64,000 nucleotides of DNA, taken from positions 1 through 64,000 of the forward strand of contig NW_020312135.1 in NCBI RefSeq assembly GCF_002999335.1, read 5' to 3'. The translations under genes were made by a program, and so were the position numbers. Under the pieces are notes generated by a model. It searched no databases. It was not told where the DNA came from and saw only the letters and a program-made list of their open reading frames with translations. This stretch comes from Cyclospora cayetanensis. Taxonomy: Eukaryota > Apicomplexa > Conoidasida > Eucoccidiorida > Eimeriidae. This document shows, in pieces, positions 23,709 through 35,699 of the stretch (its first letter is position 1; the number at the start of each line of letters is the position of its first letter).

Positions 23709-26700
23709 ATGAATCCGCTAGCAAATGCTGTTGCGCAGGGGCCCCCAACTTGGACCCCTGCAGCTCCAATCCCCCTCCGGCCTCCAGCTCCCAGCGGTGG
23801 CGTAATGCCTTCGGCACCTCCGCCGATGGGGGAGGGCCCCCCAGCTGTGCCTCCAACCCCGGGGTGTCCTGTTAGGGCCCCTCAGACGGGGTTCAAAGGG
23901 GGCCCCCCTGTGGAGGCCCCTGCCGGCGGACTGCGTGCTACGCCCCGCGCTCGGCCCCCCGTATATCCAAGGATGCCACGGCCTCCGCCTCCGTTACAGC
24001 AACATAAGCAGCAACAACAGCAGCCTCAACAGCAACAACAGCAACAGCTTCAACAACAGCAACAGCAACAGCTTCAACAACAGCTTCAACAACAGCAACA
24101 ACAACAGCCTCAACAGCAACAACAACAGCCTCAACAGCAACAACAGCTGCCTCAACAACAGCAACAACAGCAACAGCTTCAACAACAGCCACAGCCTCCA
24201 CAACAGCCACAGCCACAACAGCAACAGCTTCAACAGCAGCAACAGCCTCCACAACAGCCACAGCCACAACAGCAGCAACAGCCACCACAACAGCCACAGC
24301 CTCAACAGAAGCTCCAACAGAAGCAACGACAGCAGCGCCAACAGCCGCAGCCACGGGTGGTTGCAGGGTCTATAGGGAGTGGGGCCCCCTCGGGGCCCCC
24401 CCGGGAGGGCAAAGCAGCGCGGCAGCGGGTGTCTTCCCACGGCTTGCCTCCCGCTAAGCGTAAGCGGGGGGGCTGCAAGCAAAGCAGCAACACCAGAAGC
24501 GTAGGACAGCAGCAGCAACAACAACAGCAACGCCGTCAAGTGGCGTGTGTGACGAGTGCAGAGCTGGGGAGGCGAGGCCGGGATCGGCTGCTGTTAGACT
24601 ATGCGCAGCATTTTGTCGACACGGGGGAGCGACCTCAGAACTTTATTCGAGATGTAGAGCCCGAAAAGAGGTTTAACGCGTATTTCAGGTACTTCCGAAA
24701 AGCCTCAAGTTCATGCGTTCTGGTTGCAGAGGAAGGGACTCGCGTAAGGGGCGAGCGGTGGTTCAGAGCCGTTTGGGGGACTGCGTTTGAGTGCTCGTTG
24801 CTCAGGCTCAAGGAGCTCATGGAATTGAAGCGTCAGGTTATTAGAGCTAGGGCAACTCCAGCCCAGTGCATTCGAGTGAGGCGGCCTTTAGCGTCATGAG
24901 ACTTTGTGGCTGGAGGCTTACAGGATGCGTAGAGTGAAGGCTTCCCAAGGGGCGCTTGTTCGCACAGTGCAGGCTTACCACCGTCTAAAGCTCTAGGACT
25001 CTGCTCACGTTGAGCGCTGTTGACAGTCTGCTACGCATGCGCTTTGCGCTGCTTTTGAGGAGGAAGGGGGGGTGGGGGTTGGAGGTCGGGATGCCTGCCT
25101 TTTCTCGTGGGTGTGCTGCGCCTTTGAATGCGAGCTTGACTGTGGGCGATTCTGCGTCTAGAGGGCCTTTCTGCGCAGTGCTTTAGTTTGCGTGCCTCGC
25201 CAGGCCAGACACTGTGTCGACGGCCATGTGCGCTGTACCTACTCGGGCTTTGCATACTCGGGTGCAAGGCTCTCAATAAGGTTCTTAGCTTCTTGGAATG
25301 ACGGTGCATGCATTCATGCATGCAGGCCGACTTGCGGACCTTTGATTGGGCTACTTTGCCGTGTCAGTTCGACGTGATTCTTGTGGATCCTCCATGGGCG
25401 GAGTATGCGGAACGGTCTGTGGGTGCCCAGCGTCCTACGGAAGACTTGAGGCCTTGGACCGTTCAAGATATCATGGCGGTGCGCCTTCCGTTTCGGTCGG
25501 TGTTGTTTCTGAGCCACGAGGGGGGTGTGCGTGTTTGTTTGCGCTTTGTGGGGCTTCTTCCCGTGCTTTTGTCTTGCGTCTTATGCAGGCAAAAGGGCCT
25601 TTCGTGTGCGTTTTTGCCGCTGTGCCTTTGCAGCTGCCGATTGAGCAGATCGCAGAGTCACAGTCTTTTTGTTTTTTGTGGTGTGGCGTAAAGCATCTTG
25701 AAGAGGCTCGAGACGTCCTCTCCAAAGTGGGTGCTGAATGGCAGTCGCTGCATGGAGGGGGGTGCATCAACACTGAGGGCAATTCTTGAAGCGAAGAGGT
25801 CGCGCATCGAAAGACTTAGATTTGCAGGCGGAGGATCAACGGCAGGGGCAGCATAAAGGGCAAGCAGTGCATGCCTTGTGTCTTGATCCTTGTGCCGTCC
25901 GCCGCTGGGGGCCTCCTCTTCTCCGTCCTGGTATTTAGCACCTCATGCACTTTCGGAGCGTCTGTGTTCTCTCTTTTTTGCCGGTGGGCCTTCGTCTATT
26001 GCGTGGCGCGCTTCCTCCTGCCGGCTGCACTCACTTCGTGCAGACCGTGTGTCTCATGCGCCTGCTGCTGATGTGTGGCCGCAGTGGGGCTTTCGCCGCT
26101 GCGAGGATATCTGCTGGGTGAAGAGCAATAAGGGGGCAGCACTGCGTCTGGAGGCTCAGAAGTCCCCTGCTCCGCACGCCGTCCTGCGTGATGAGTCTTC
26201 GTTCCTGCAGAGGACCACGGAGCACTGCCTTGTCGGCATAAAGGGCCTTGTCAGGAGATCTCAGGTGTGTCTCTAAGGCCAGCCACTCACCATCACCGCC
26301 AAGTAGTCGCCTTGATGGGCACCTTCTGTGACGCGCGGTGTGGCGACACACACCCACTGCTAACAAGACGGAAAAAAACACCTAGACACTTAGCGGGAGA
26401 TCCTAGGCGTGGCAGCTCTCTCTACTGTTGTACGCAACCTGCGCTTCGTCCTTGTGTCTCTTGCCACTCCCTCGTCCTCCGGCGTTTTTGCCTCGCCTTG
26501 CTTCTTCCCTCCCCGCTTATCTCCTGTCTTCGCCCCATGTGTCTGCGGTAACTGGCGTCTCCTGCCTCCTCCTGCGCAGGACGGGCACTTGATTCACGCA
26601 AATCTGGATGCTGACGTGATCGTTTCGGAGGAGCCTCAGGATTTGTTTTCCACGGAAAAGCCCGCAGAGCTTTACGACATCATCGAGAGATTTTGCTTGG

Positions 26701-27443
26701 GGCGCCGAAGGTTGGAGCTCTTTGGCTTGCAGCGCAACGTCCGAGACGGTTGGCTCACCATTGGATCAGCCATCAGGGAAACAAATTTTTCTGCACAGCT
26801 GTAAATCTGAAGAGCGCACCAGTGAAGCGCCCTCTTCGGGCGCCTTCTTTCGCTTTCTGTCACTCGCCCCCTTAGCCGCAATGCATTTCGATTTCCCTGG
26901 CTACTTTGTGTTTGCTGTCATCCGCGGAAGGGCACAGTAAATGGGCCGGGGGGCAGACGGAGGGAGCTCTTGATGCACTTGGAGAAAGCACATACCACAC
27001 GCTTCTGCCTTTTTTCCGTTCTGCTTGTACCTCTTAGCCATGCACTCTGCCGGCTCTCAGCCAACTTTGCTGCCCTCACGAGGCGCGACGTCTCTCTTTC
27101 CTCCGTTGTCTTGCACACACTTTTGTTTCTGCCTTCCTCTTTGGTATTTGTGCTACCCGTTTGCATCGCTCGAAGCTCGCCCGTCTAGGAAGACCCCTTG
27201 ACCGTCTGTCTGTGTGTGTTTGCTCTGAGCTTTTTTGTGTCTAATGCCCACTGTCCTCCTTGGTTCTGCCGTGCCTGCTTTTCTTGCCGCAGCTACGCCT
27301 CCTGGTTCGCTGGAGACACCTCCTACCCTGAAGCCCAAACCTATCAAGGGGGCCGCCTGCTGGGGTCCACTGAGGAAATCGAGTCTCTGAGGCCGAAGTC
27401 TCCCCCTAGGGAGATCAGGCCTACACAGCAACAACAGCAGTAG
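23709..27443 (+). CDS. METTL14: METTL14-type MT-A70 protein (mRNA m6A methyltransferase complex)
   Basis: Partner of METTL3 in the nuclear complex that makes N6-methyladenosine in mRNA. Seven exons: 23709-24688, 24806-24875, 25326-25478, 25634-25726, 26085-26264, 26580-26800, 27293-27443; phases agree, 615 residues. The first ~300 residues are a Pro-rich then poly-Gln region with a basic patch (AKRKRGG). The conserved part runs [113 protein letters not shown], ending [10 protein letters not shown], all METTL14 rather than METTL3 landmarks. The motif at residues 371-374 is DPPW, where animal METTL14 has EPPL; plant homologues, as I recall, also keep DPPW. The true start is the ATG at 23709. 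Confidence 0.93.
23997..24345 (+). repeat. CAG/CAA trinucleotide tract encoding poly-Gln
   Basis: About 350 bases of mixed CAG and CAA with interspersed CCT/CCA (Pro) and CTT (Leu) codons, within METTL14 exon 1 (residues about 97-213). The same DNA gives poly-Asn/Ser in frame +2 and poly-Leu or Val/Ala on the minus strand; those frames are artefacts. A second, shorter CAG/CAA run is at 24507-24532. Such homopolymeric amino-acid repeats are characteristic of Eimeria coding sequence. Confidence 0.95.
24689..24805 (+). other. Intron of 117 bases without in-frame stop (METTL14)
   Basis: Removal joins RFNAYFR to LKELMELK, matching the family alignment residue for residue. The intron length is a multiple of three and it contains no stop in the host frame, so a retained transcript would encode a protein with 39 extra residues. 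Confidence 0.8.
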
Positions 27444-28565
27444 CTAAAGCGAAGAGACACTCGATTGCGACGAGCTTCAACAGACATACCAACCGCAGCC
27501 ATAACAGCAGGTGCTGCAGGAGGGCTCATCATTCGATGCTCAGCTTGCAGGAGCGGCAACAGCAAGTACGTCTTGCCGCTTCATGCAGCACCGTGTCCGC
27601 TCGCCTGCGGCCCCCTGGAGCTCCATGTGGACCGACATGCAAAGAATACCAGTGGACACTACAATTTTCCTGGTCAGCTAGTTGGTCGGTATGCAGTGAC
27701 CAAGATGTGCGCCTTCGCGCGTCATTAATTTTTTACTAAAGCTGCTCTCCATGCATTTCAGCCTAGTGAGGGCCGGTCGAGCGTCGGCCTCACGCCGCGC
27801 GCAAAAGGCAAGCATGTTCTTGGCGTTGCAAGAGTTAAGTAGGCTTACACAACTCTTAGTCAGCAAAGTCAAGTTCGCACTGTGGCGTGCCCCGTGGGCA
27901 GAGTGTCTAGTTGGACTTCACTAGTTAAGACACAAGCGGTAAAACAAACGTGTAGCCGACAGCATCTGCCTCACTGTTCAGCTGAGGTTGCCAAAGCCCC
28001 CGGTGACCGCACTGAGGCCTTCAAAGTTTCCCCTTAAGGCCTCGGAGCAGCATATAAGGCAGGCTCAGTCTAGTAGGCTTTGCAATATGACACACTTTAC
28101 CAAGCGAGATGGGAGACTGAAAAGTCTCGGACTACACGGGGGAGACGGCTGCGGCAGATGTTTCTGGTCTTCGGCACACATATCAGATCTGACCACAAAG
28201 CAGCTAAAAGCCTCATTGGCAAATAACTCTCAACAAGGCAACCGGCTAACCTCTTACCCTGTTGGACAGCTAGCTCACGGCTCTTTTCGCTCCCTCGGGG
28301 GCCTCTTCCTCTAAAAGGCATTCCCACTGCGACTGCTGCTGTCCTCGTCACTTTTGGTGGGCTGTCGCGCCACTTTGGGCGGTGCCCACCACGCAGGGGA
28401 CCTTTAGGGTGATACTCCAGTAGCCGTTGTCACTAGAGATGTACGTTGAGGTTTCCATGGCAACGGATAGATTCGCTACGCTGCTGCCGACGAGACCCGA
28501 AGTTGCTGCAGCACTCGCAGCCAACAGGTTCCCTGACCCCAAGCACGCTGGCTTGCCGCGTTTTC
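27444..28565. other. Convergent intergenic region, METTL14 / ApiAP2
   Basis: Holds the 3' UTRs of both flanking genes. No coding exon, RNA gene or repeat family recognised. Confidence 0.65.
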
Positions 28566-31313
28566 TCAGGCCGCTATCTGCCGCTTTTGTTGCAGCTGCT
28601 GGTGGGCGTGTCTCTGTTGTGCAGATGCAGCAGCGGCTTGCTGCTGCTGCTGCTGTAACTGCTGAGCCGCGACGGCCCTGGCGGTGGCTCCCCCTGCATA
28701 CTTCCTGCTGAGATGCAGAGCGAAGCCGAAGCAGCCCATGACGTGAGCAATCTTCCACAGCTCAGAAACAGTGGCGAATGGGACCCTGGAGAAGGCGATT
28801 TTGTGATTCTCCAGTTGCTGGCCCCAATGCGCCACATCCGAATGATACAACTGGCGTAACCGTCGCAAGAGCTGATTCCTCCCCTCCGTTCCGAACGGCA
28901 GGCGGAAGCCTTCGTGCCACTGCACAGACTCATCACCTGGAGGAGGAGCAGACAAGTCTGTTTCGTCCTCTATGGCCAAAGGGGAAGCCCCAGGGCCTCC
29001 AGGAGGACTCGAAGAACCCCCCCCTCCGCGACAAGCGCCTCGCAGCTGGCTGGAGCGCCGTCGGCTGGTCATGCTGCTTCGAGTGGGAGACACCAACGCC
29101 GGGCAAGGCGGCGTAAGAGGCGACTGAAGAGAAGACTGTCCAGTGGTGGCAGGAGAGACTGCTGCTGCTGCTGCTTCTGTGTCAGGAGCTTGTTGCGGGT
29201 GCTCCCAGTTGCGACGCCGAGCGTTTCTGCGGCGAGGACGTAGCACCCCTGCAGCACCACCAGGGGAGGGGCTGCGTGTGTCAGCCTTGCCCAGCTGCTG
29301 AGCAGAGGGGGAAGGCATACAGTCCAGAGGCTGGAACGGCGGTTGCTGCGGAGTCATAGTGGCGGCAGGGGGAGTGATCGGGGAGCCTAAGAACGTCTCT
29401 CCTGGGCAGCAGCAGGACCCCATAGGTTGTTGCTGCTGCTGGTGTAAAAATGTTACCGTTCCATCGTCTAGGGGGGGGGCAGCTGAAGCCTCCTCTCCGG
29501 CGGTACCAACCGTAGAAGAGGCTTCAGCGGCGGGTAGCAGGCAGCTACCCCCAGAGGCTCCCCCCACCGACTTGAGTTTCTGAAATTTGCGGCACTGCAC
29601 CTGGCGCCACTCGATGGCTGCGTAAAAGGCCCCGAGGGTACCCCAACGCCCCGAAGAGAATCGCTTTTTAAACTGGTTGCCTCGGAAGTAGACTGAGGCG
29701 CACCAACGCTTCTGCTGCCTTTCCAGCTGAATGCCTGCAGCAAACACCAGAGCATTTCAGCGCCAGAATCGAGATGAAGCTGCGCACAGAATACGCCGCG
29801 GTGACAGCAGCCACGAGAGGTGCTCCAAGCAGCGGACAGCGAATGCAATGCACATACAGACACACCAGAGGACAAGAACCCTTGCTTCAGCTGCAACCTT
29901 GGCGGCATACAGAACACAAGCAGCTACACCCCTAGGAGCATGAGCAGCAGCCATCGCAGTGCCCTTTTTACCTGGGAGGTTGTCAGGATTCGGATTTGCG
30001 GGAAGATGCTTCCTTATACAATAGTCAATAAAGTCTGGGGTCGGGTGCTGAAATAGGGAGTCGGTGACGGCGTCTTTCGGATAAGCTACCGCTGAAGCTG
30101 AAATCGGTGAGCTGCTGCCAGTATCGTTCGGAGCGCCTGCATTGCTGTTGCTCCCTGCCGCCACTGCTGCGTCTGCGGTGTCTTTACGCCGCGCAACTTT
30201 CGAATGCCGAGGAAGGACATCTTGCTGCTCTTCCTGCGGTTGTGCCTGTGGAGGCAGCCCTTGATTCTCTACACTGGTTGTCTGCGCATCACCTAGCGGG
30301 TCTATGAGGGGGGAAGACACCGCGGGGCAGCAGGAAGGGGGCGCTGCTGCTGCTGGTGTGGTGGTGGTTGGAAGAAGCGAGGTGTCATCTGGCGATCCTT
30401 GCGAATTAGCCGACGGCCATTGCTGCTGCTGAGAACCCGCGGCAACGAAAGAAGACAATACGCCATCTGCTGTGGATCCGGAGAGGTCTGAATCCTCAGT
30501 AACTGTGAAGGTTGAAGAAACGGGGATGCGTATCAGCGTGCCGCTGGGTTGAGGCCCTTGCCTAGTGGCTTCGTCCTCGTCCTTCACTTCGCCTTTGTCA
30601 GCGCTCTCCCCTTTAAGCACTGCTGCTGCAGCTAGCGGATGCCGCTGCTGCTCCTGCTTCGGCCATAGCAGGGAACGGGGACTCTGCGCGACGGTTCCTC
30701 CAGACGCCGCGTGCTTGTTGGAGGCAAGAAGGCCCTCTATGATGGGCGGCACTTCCAAAGACGCGGCAATGGCGGACAAAGGAGCACCCTCGTCGCCTTC
30801 AACACCGAGAGCTGGAGAAGGCCCCTTCATGCCCCTGTGAGGGCTTTGGCCCCCCAAGCCAGTGGTGAGGCGCCTCCGCGCGAGTGCAGCCGCGGCCTCT
30901 CCCAGGAGGCTTCCATCGAGGTTGACCCCATTCGTTGGACTACAGCCGGTTGAAGAGGATAGGAAACCTTCTCCTTGACACACTTCCCCATCAGGAAGCC
31001 CTCCTCTCATGGGGGAACAAAACGGAAGGGACAGACTCCGTTTTTCCCCGGCGTTCGCTGGGCTCATTGATTGCGTGAAGGGATACTGAGGGGACCCCAC
31101 GCGCTGTGGAGGCCCCCCAAGTGAGTAGTCGGGAAAGCGCAAGGGTAAAAGTAAGCCTCCCACCGAAGAGGGGCTGTTTGCTTCGCAAAGTAGCGCCTCT
31201 GCCCCAGAGGCCGTGCTGCACGGGGACGGTCCCTGGCTATCATCGCCTGTTGAGGGCGGACATCCCCGATGTTTGGGGACTCCTGTAAGTATGGAGACGC
31301 AAGGGAGCCACAT
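28566..31313 (-). CDS. ApiAP2 DNA-binding protein
   Basis: Candidate transcription factor of the apicomplexan AP2 family. Two exons, 29972-31313 and 28566-29734, joined in phase 1, give 836 residues. The ATG at 31313 is preceded in frame by TGA. Exon 1 is low-complexity (Ser, Pro, Gln, Gly, Ala) with an ordered stretch near its end, FIDYCIRKHLPANPNP. The AP2 domain opens exactly at the junction: IQLERQQKRWCASVYF, then NQFKKRFSSG, GTLGAFYAAIEWR (three strands and a helix, residues about 449-495). After a long Ser/Pro/Gln linker, a second ordered block near the C-terminus (LRRLRQLYHSDVAHWGQQLE ... ELWKIAHVMGCFGFALHLSRK) resembles a C-terminal AP2-associated domain, but I cannot confirm it as ACDC. 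A poly-Gln/Ala tail follows. Which genes it controls is unknown. Confidence 0.85.
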
Positions 31314-34300
31314 GGTTCAGAGAGAAGTCCCCTTGGCAGCTGAGCGGTCAACGGCCACAGGAGACAATCGGGGGGAGGGGGGGCTGGGTCGCGACAAGCA
31401 CTGTGTATGCTTCTTCCCTCGTTGCTGCTCCAATCGCTGATAATTTTTGACAGCAAAAAGAAGGCGAGCTGCACGGAGCAGAGGGAGTGCCCAAAAGTCC
31501 AGACTCCTATAAGGCCCAGCAGCGACAGGGGGCGGGACAAGGGCACGTTCAGATGAGGGCCCGGTGGTAGGGCCCCCCTAGGAGAGAATAACACTATATA
31601 AAGCACGCACAGCCTAAGGAGTAGCAAAACCCGAACTCCGGTCTCGAGCTTGTCTTCGATCTTTACCCAGGACGCCCCTTGGAGGCGGCATCATGAAGCT
31701 GGGGGTGCGTGTTTCGCTGTCTTGGGGGGAGCGGTGGGGTCAGTGGGGGGCGACAAGATTTCGATATGCAGGGCTAAATCTGGATTTCTTACTGCTTTAC
31801 TCCTCTCAATAGATATTTTTAAATAATATCAAAATAGATCTGGCAGGGCCACCCGCAACTTCGGCGGTTTTTTCTTCGACTTCCGCGCAGACCGCTGCCC
31901 CGCAGGACGAACGGCCTTCGAGCTCAGCGGCCACCGAGCTTCCCGCTTTTGTGGTGATTTCAGGGCTCTTTTGCACAGTGCTGAAGGGAAGTGGAGTGAC
32001 AAAGCACTTAACATTTGAGGGGGCCTTACATCAGCTCATCCATGGGCTTGTGCTTCGAGTCACATAAGGAAAGGGGCCGATCTGCTGGGAGCCTCAGCCA
32101 GAGAGCCCCCCTCTCCTGACTAGGCTCTTGGTGGGCCGCACAACCAGCTCTACCCTCTTTTAATTGCCTAAAGGCGCTCCGATGCTAATACTTTTCAGTT
32201 CTTCTTACAGTGTGTAGTTGGGTAGGCTGCGCTTCAACACTTTCTACGACACTACTCATCTTTGGCCAAGGATTAGTAGACAATTGGCTAATTGGCTTGT
32301 ATGCTCATATCTCTCGTTCTCTGTATAGAAATGCTAGCTCTACTCAGGAAGACCCTATATTGCTTCCGTATTCGCTTGATGCCTCGTGCAGATCCCTGTT
32401 TATGCACGGAGTGCTTGGAGGGTGCACCTAAGCCCACCACAGCTACCTCTTTCCTCTCATACAACGCTGAGGACTGAAGGCAGAGAAAGCAGGGAGTGCT
32501 TTGGGAAGCATTAAATAATTCTCTTTCAAGAGTGTGTCGAGTGTAGGGTTAAATGTCCCTCTTCCGACACCTTAGATGGTGTGCTGCAACCTGTACTAAA
32601 GGTGCCCTTAGTAAGCACGGAAGAGAATTGCACAACTGCCGTCAACTTAGCCTTGCATATTTTGCTAAATGGGTGGTCAGCCAGGATACACTGGATAAAC
32701 ACTGAAGCAGTCTCACCCAGCTGGAGGTAGGTTAAGAGCTCCAGTATCTTTTTACTACACCTCCCTGCCAGAAGCAGGGGCCGTAGCGGTCTCCACAGCA
32801 GCATGTGTCGGAGAGAACAGTCGAATTGTGGCAGCTTATCAAGCTCTTGTCCGTAGTGGATGATAGCCACAGTAAGGACGCAAACTGATTCCAGCAAGAA
32901 ATCATTATTCACCTAAATACTCTAGAGAAGCGTCGCCCCCAGGAGGACGATCGCCATCAGTAACACTTTATTCCGCGCCTAATTAGTGTAAAGAACCGTG
33001 AAACTAGGGAGTAAGTGCGCTATCTTCTAGGAGGGGAGGAACGACGTTGCTCGGACGAGGTGCGTCACCACGAAGAATGAAGGCCCTCCGAAAAAATATG
33101 GAATGGCGCAAAGCCATGTTTTTTATTCAGCGAATGAAATAGCCTACAAATGCTCCTTCATTCTAAACACCTTGAGTGCTGAACTCAGACTTGCCTTCAA
33201 ACCACGTGCCTTCCAGGGCATGAAGCACCTAGAATGGCTGCCAACGGTGGACCGATATCGTTTCAACTTGGATTTTCCAGATTTTGCAAGCACTGATACT
33301 GCCCTGAAGCTTCTGCGAGGAGACGCTTGTGCTTACTTTTGTTTGGCTCAGAGCTACGAAAACCAATTAACCACATGAGAAGATTGCCGTTCATTTTTTC
33401 TCGACCTTTTTCGCAACAAGGATTTGGTAAAATTTTGAGTCAACCAAATGTTTTTAGATGTAACAGCTCTTCATGTAACTCTGTTGTGCAGTTTGCCTCA
33501 AATCTAGCTCATGCTGCAACAATTCCGAATGCAGAATTAGTCGCTATGTTCAAATCAGGATCCCTTCAGACTTAGCTGCCTGCCTGAGGTTGGCTGATCT
33601 CCCTACTTCGACGCACACTGCACATGAAAGCTGCATTCACAGAGAAACAATAATTTGCTTTCTCAGCCAACAGAGCTCCGCAACACCTCTTGAATCGCGC
33701 TGAACGTCTTCTGGGCCTGCTACCAAGTGCATTTTAACGCCCGCCAAAAAACCTTCTCTAGTGAAGATAGCCATCGCAACCTTCCAAGTAAAATAACAAG
33801 AGAGTTAGCCGGTAAACTCGAACATGTAGATGGCAGCGCTGCGATAGAAACTTTACAGACTTGCGCCCCCAGGCAGCCAAACACGGAACCATTGCCCGCA
33901 GATTTCGCAACAGTCTCTGCACTCCGAGTCAACAAGTTGCGCAAGGACTATTTCAGCGCCTGCTACTGAAGCAAGGAAGGATGCAGCTGTTCTTAACTGG
34001 TATCTCAGGTACCGGAAAATGGCAAGGCCTAGGCTTCAATAGGCATCTAGGTCCAAAGACAGACGGCAAACATGAGCAAAACTCACTTTTTAGCACTACA
34101 GGAACTTGAAATTTTAACAGATCCGGCAATCAATTGATGCCAGCCTTGGCCTCTTCCTGTTGCCCTAGAGAAGCTGTGTCAAGCTCACATTTTCCGAGCG
34201 TCAGGGTCTACTCGTCTGTTGGTGCACTAGGAGGATGATAGGAGCGATTCTTGCCAAGCTCTAATCACGGCGATTCCTCCCCCTCTATCAGAGGGTATAT

Positions 34301-35690
34301 TGGTGCTCCAAGCAGAACTAGTGTGCTAAATTACTTTGGGAACGCGTCCTTACAACAGTGGCATTCAGGAGTTGAAGTTTACTTGCCATGAATTAATGCT
34401 TGCGCAGCGGTGCGGTCAGGCTACGGACGAAGGGCTGCTTATCACTTGCTCCGGCTCTATCGGTTCTTTAAAGATCACTCAATCATTCTAACTTGTGTCG
34501 GAAATTACCATGAATTTTCCAGGAGTATTATTACGAGTAGAAGTCGATAGCTCGTTAGTGCATTCTGGCCCGCCATTGTGGCGCGCCTACAATTAGGCCA
34601 TGAATTGAGGCCTGCGAAACATTCGCAGGCTGCTTAGCAAACAGAGCCAAGCAGCCGCACATTCCTGTAGTGTTTGCAACTCTAAAGCTCTCACAAATAC
34701 AATTGCTTGGCCTCCTTTTCTCTCCTCCACTTAGCGGGTCTGCAATACAACAGCATACTCTTCTACCCGTTTCTCCCCCCCATCCCTGGCTCACCCTAAG
34801 GAGCTCCTTTCCAATCAGTGAGTGACTGTGGTGGTCCAGAGTTAGCAGTTCTTGATTTCAGGGTAAGAAGCTAGAAAACGACTGGCTGGAGCACGCGAAT
34901 GTATGCGCAAAGCCCAGAAGAGGAGACCAAGAAATTCTTATACGCAGAGGTCGGGTGTGTGTTTCAAACCTGGATAGTTGGTTCTGGCTGATTGGAAGGC
35001 TCCACCAGCTGCAAGGTAAGCAAAGGAAACTTGCGGCTGTGTGGCTAGGATGATTTGCGATGTTTTAGTGAATCAGTGTTCTTCATTGCTCTGTTGCCTC
35101 TCATAAAACTTCAAGGTGCAGGGGAAAAATTGTTATAGCCTACCTGTAAAACTTCTAATCTGCCCCAATTATTCGCAGACTTTTCCAAACAGGCAGCGAT
35201 TCTAAGATCATAGCGCTTGGGATACACTACACCGGACCTCCTGTGCACTGAGCTTGGGAACACCAACCTTAGTGGTTGACAGAGGAGAAGCTGCGTCCTT
35301 CGTTGCGCGCAGGAGAATGTGCAGCTGTGTTTGGCCCGCACCCATAGGCACCAAGGGAGGCACCGCTTGCGCTTTTGGGTTTCTCTCCCTTGGCTCGTGC
35401 ATGCTCTGCCTCAAACAGGCAAATTCGTTGATGTATATTGTTTGAAAAGGTGCCAATTATTCTCAATTTATTCTCAACCTTGGATACATGCGCAGGCACT
35501 CTGGGGTATGTTTGCTTTGAGTTATTCCTTACGCGCTTTATGAGGCTTTATAATCGACTTTGCTACACGCATTAATTACTTATATAAGAGAGTGCCTCCT
35601 CAGCAGAGACCAGGGATGCGGGAGAGCAACGTGTATCCGAATTCGCTGATGAATCGAAGCTTACTCAGTAAAAGTACGGAAGTAAAACCA
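31314..35690. other. Gene-poor region upstream of ApiAP2 gene
   Basis: The first few hundred bases should contain the promoter of the minus-strand ApiAP2 gene; a TATATA-bearing stretch lies near 31595, about 280 bases upstream of its ATG. Beyond about 31.7 kb only short unsupported frames occur (for example 32526-32912 minus and 33103-33378 plus), none with a recognisable domain. Trinucleotide repeats are absent here, in contrast to the gene-dense parts. Confidence 0.5.
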
Positions 35691-35699
35691 AGCAATTGC

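Noticed and set aside
23935..24539. Poly-Asn, poly-Leu and Val/Ala frames over the METTL14 CAG/CAA tract
   Set aside because: Alternative frames of a trinucleotide repeat; the poly-Gln frame is the one continuous with the conserved METTL14 sequence.
25871..26071. Hydrophobic Cys-rich 66-codon frame
   Set aside because: Lies in the METTL14 intron 25727-26084 and has no support; the hydrophobicity comes from pyrimidine-rich intron sequence.
28427..28711. 94-codon plus-strand frame overlapping the end of the ApiAP2 gene
   Set aside because: Antisense to the Gln/Ala-rich 3' end of the ApiAP2 exon; Leu/Ala content reflects CAG repeats read on the other strand.
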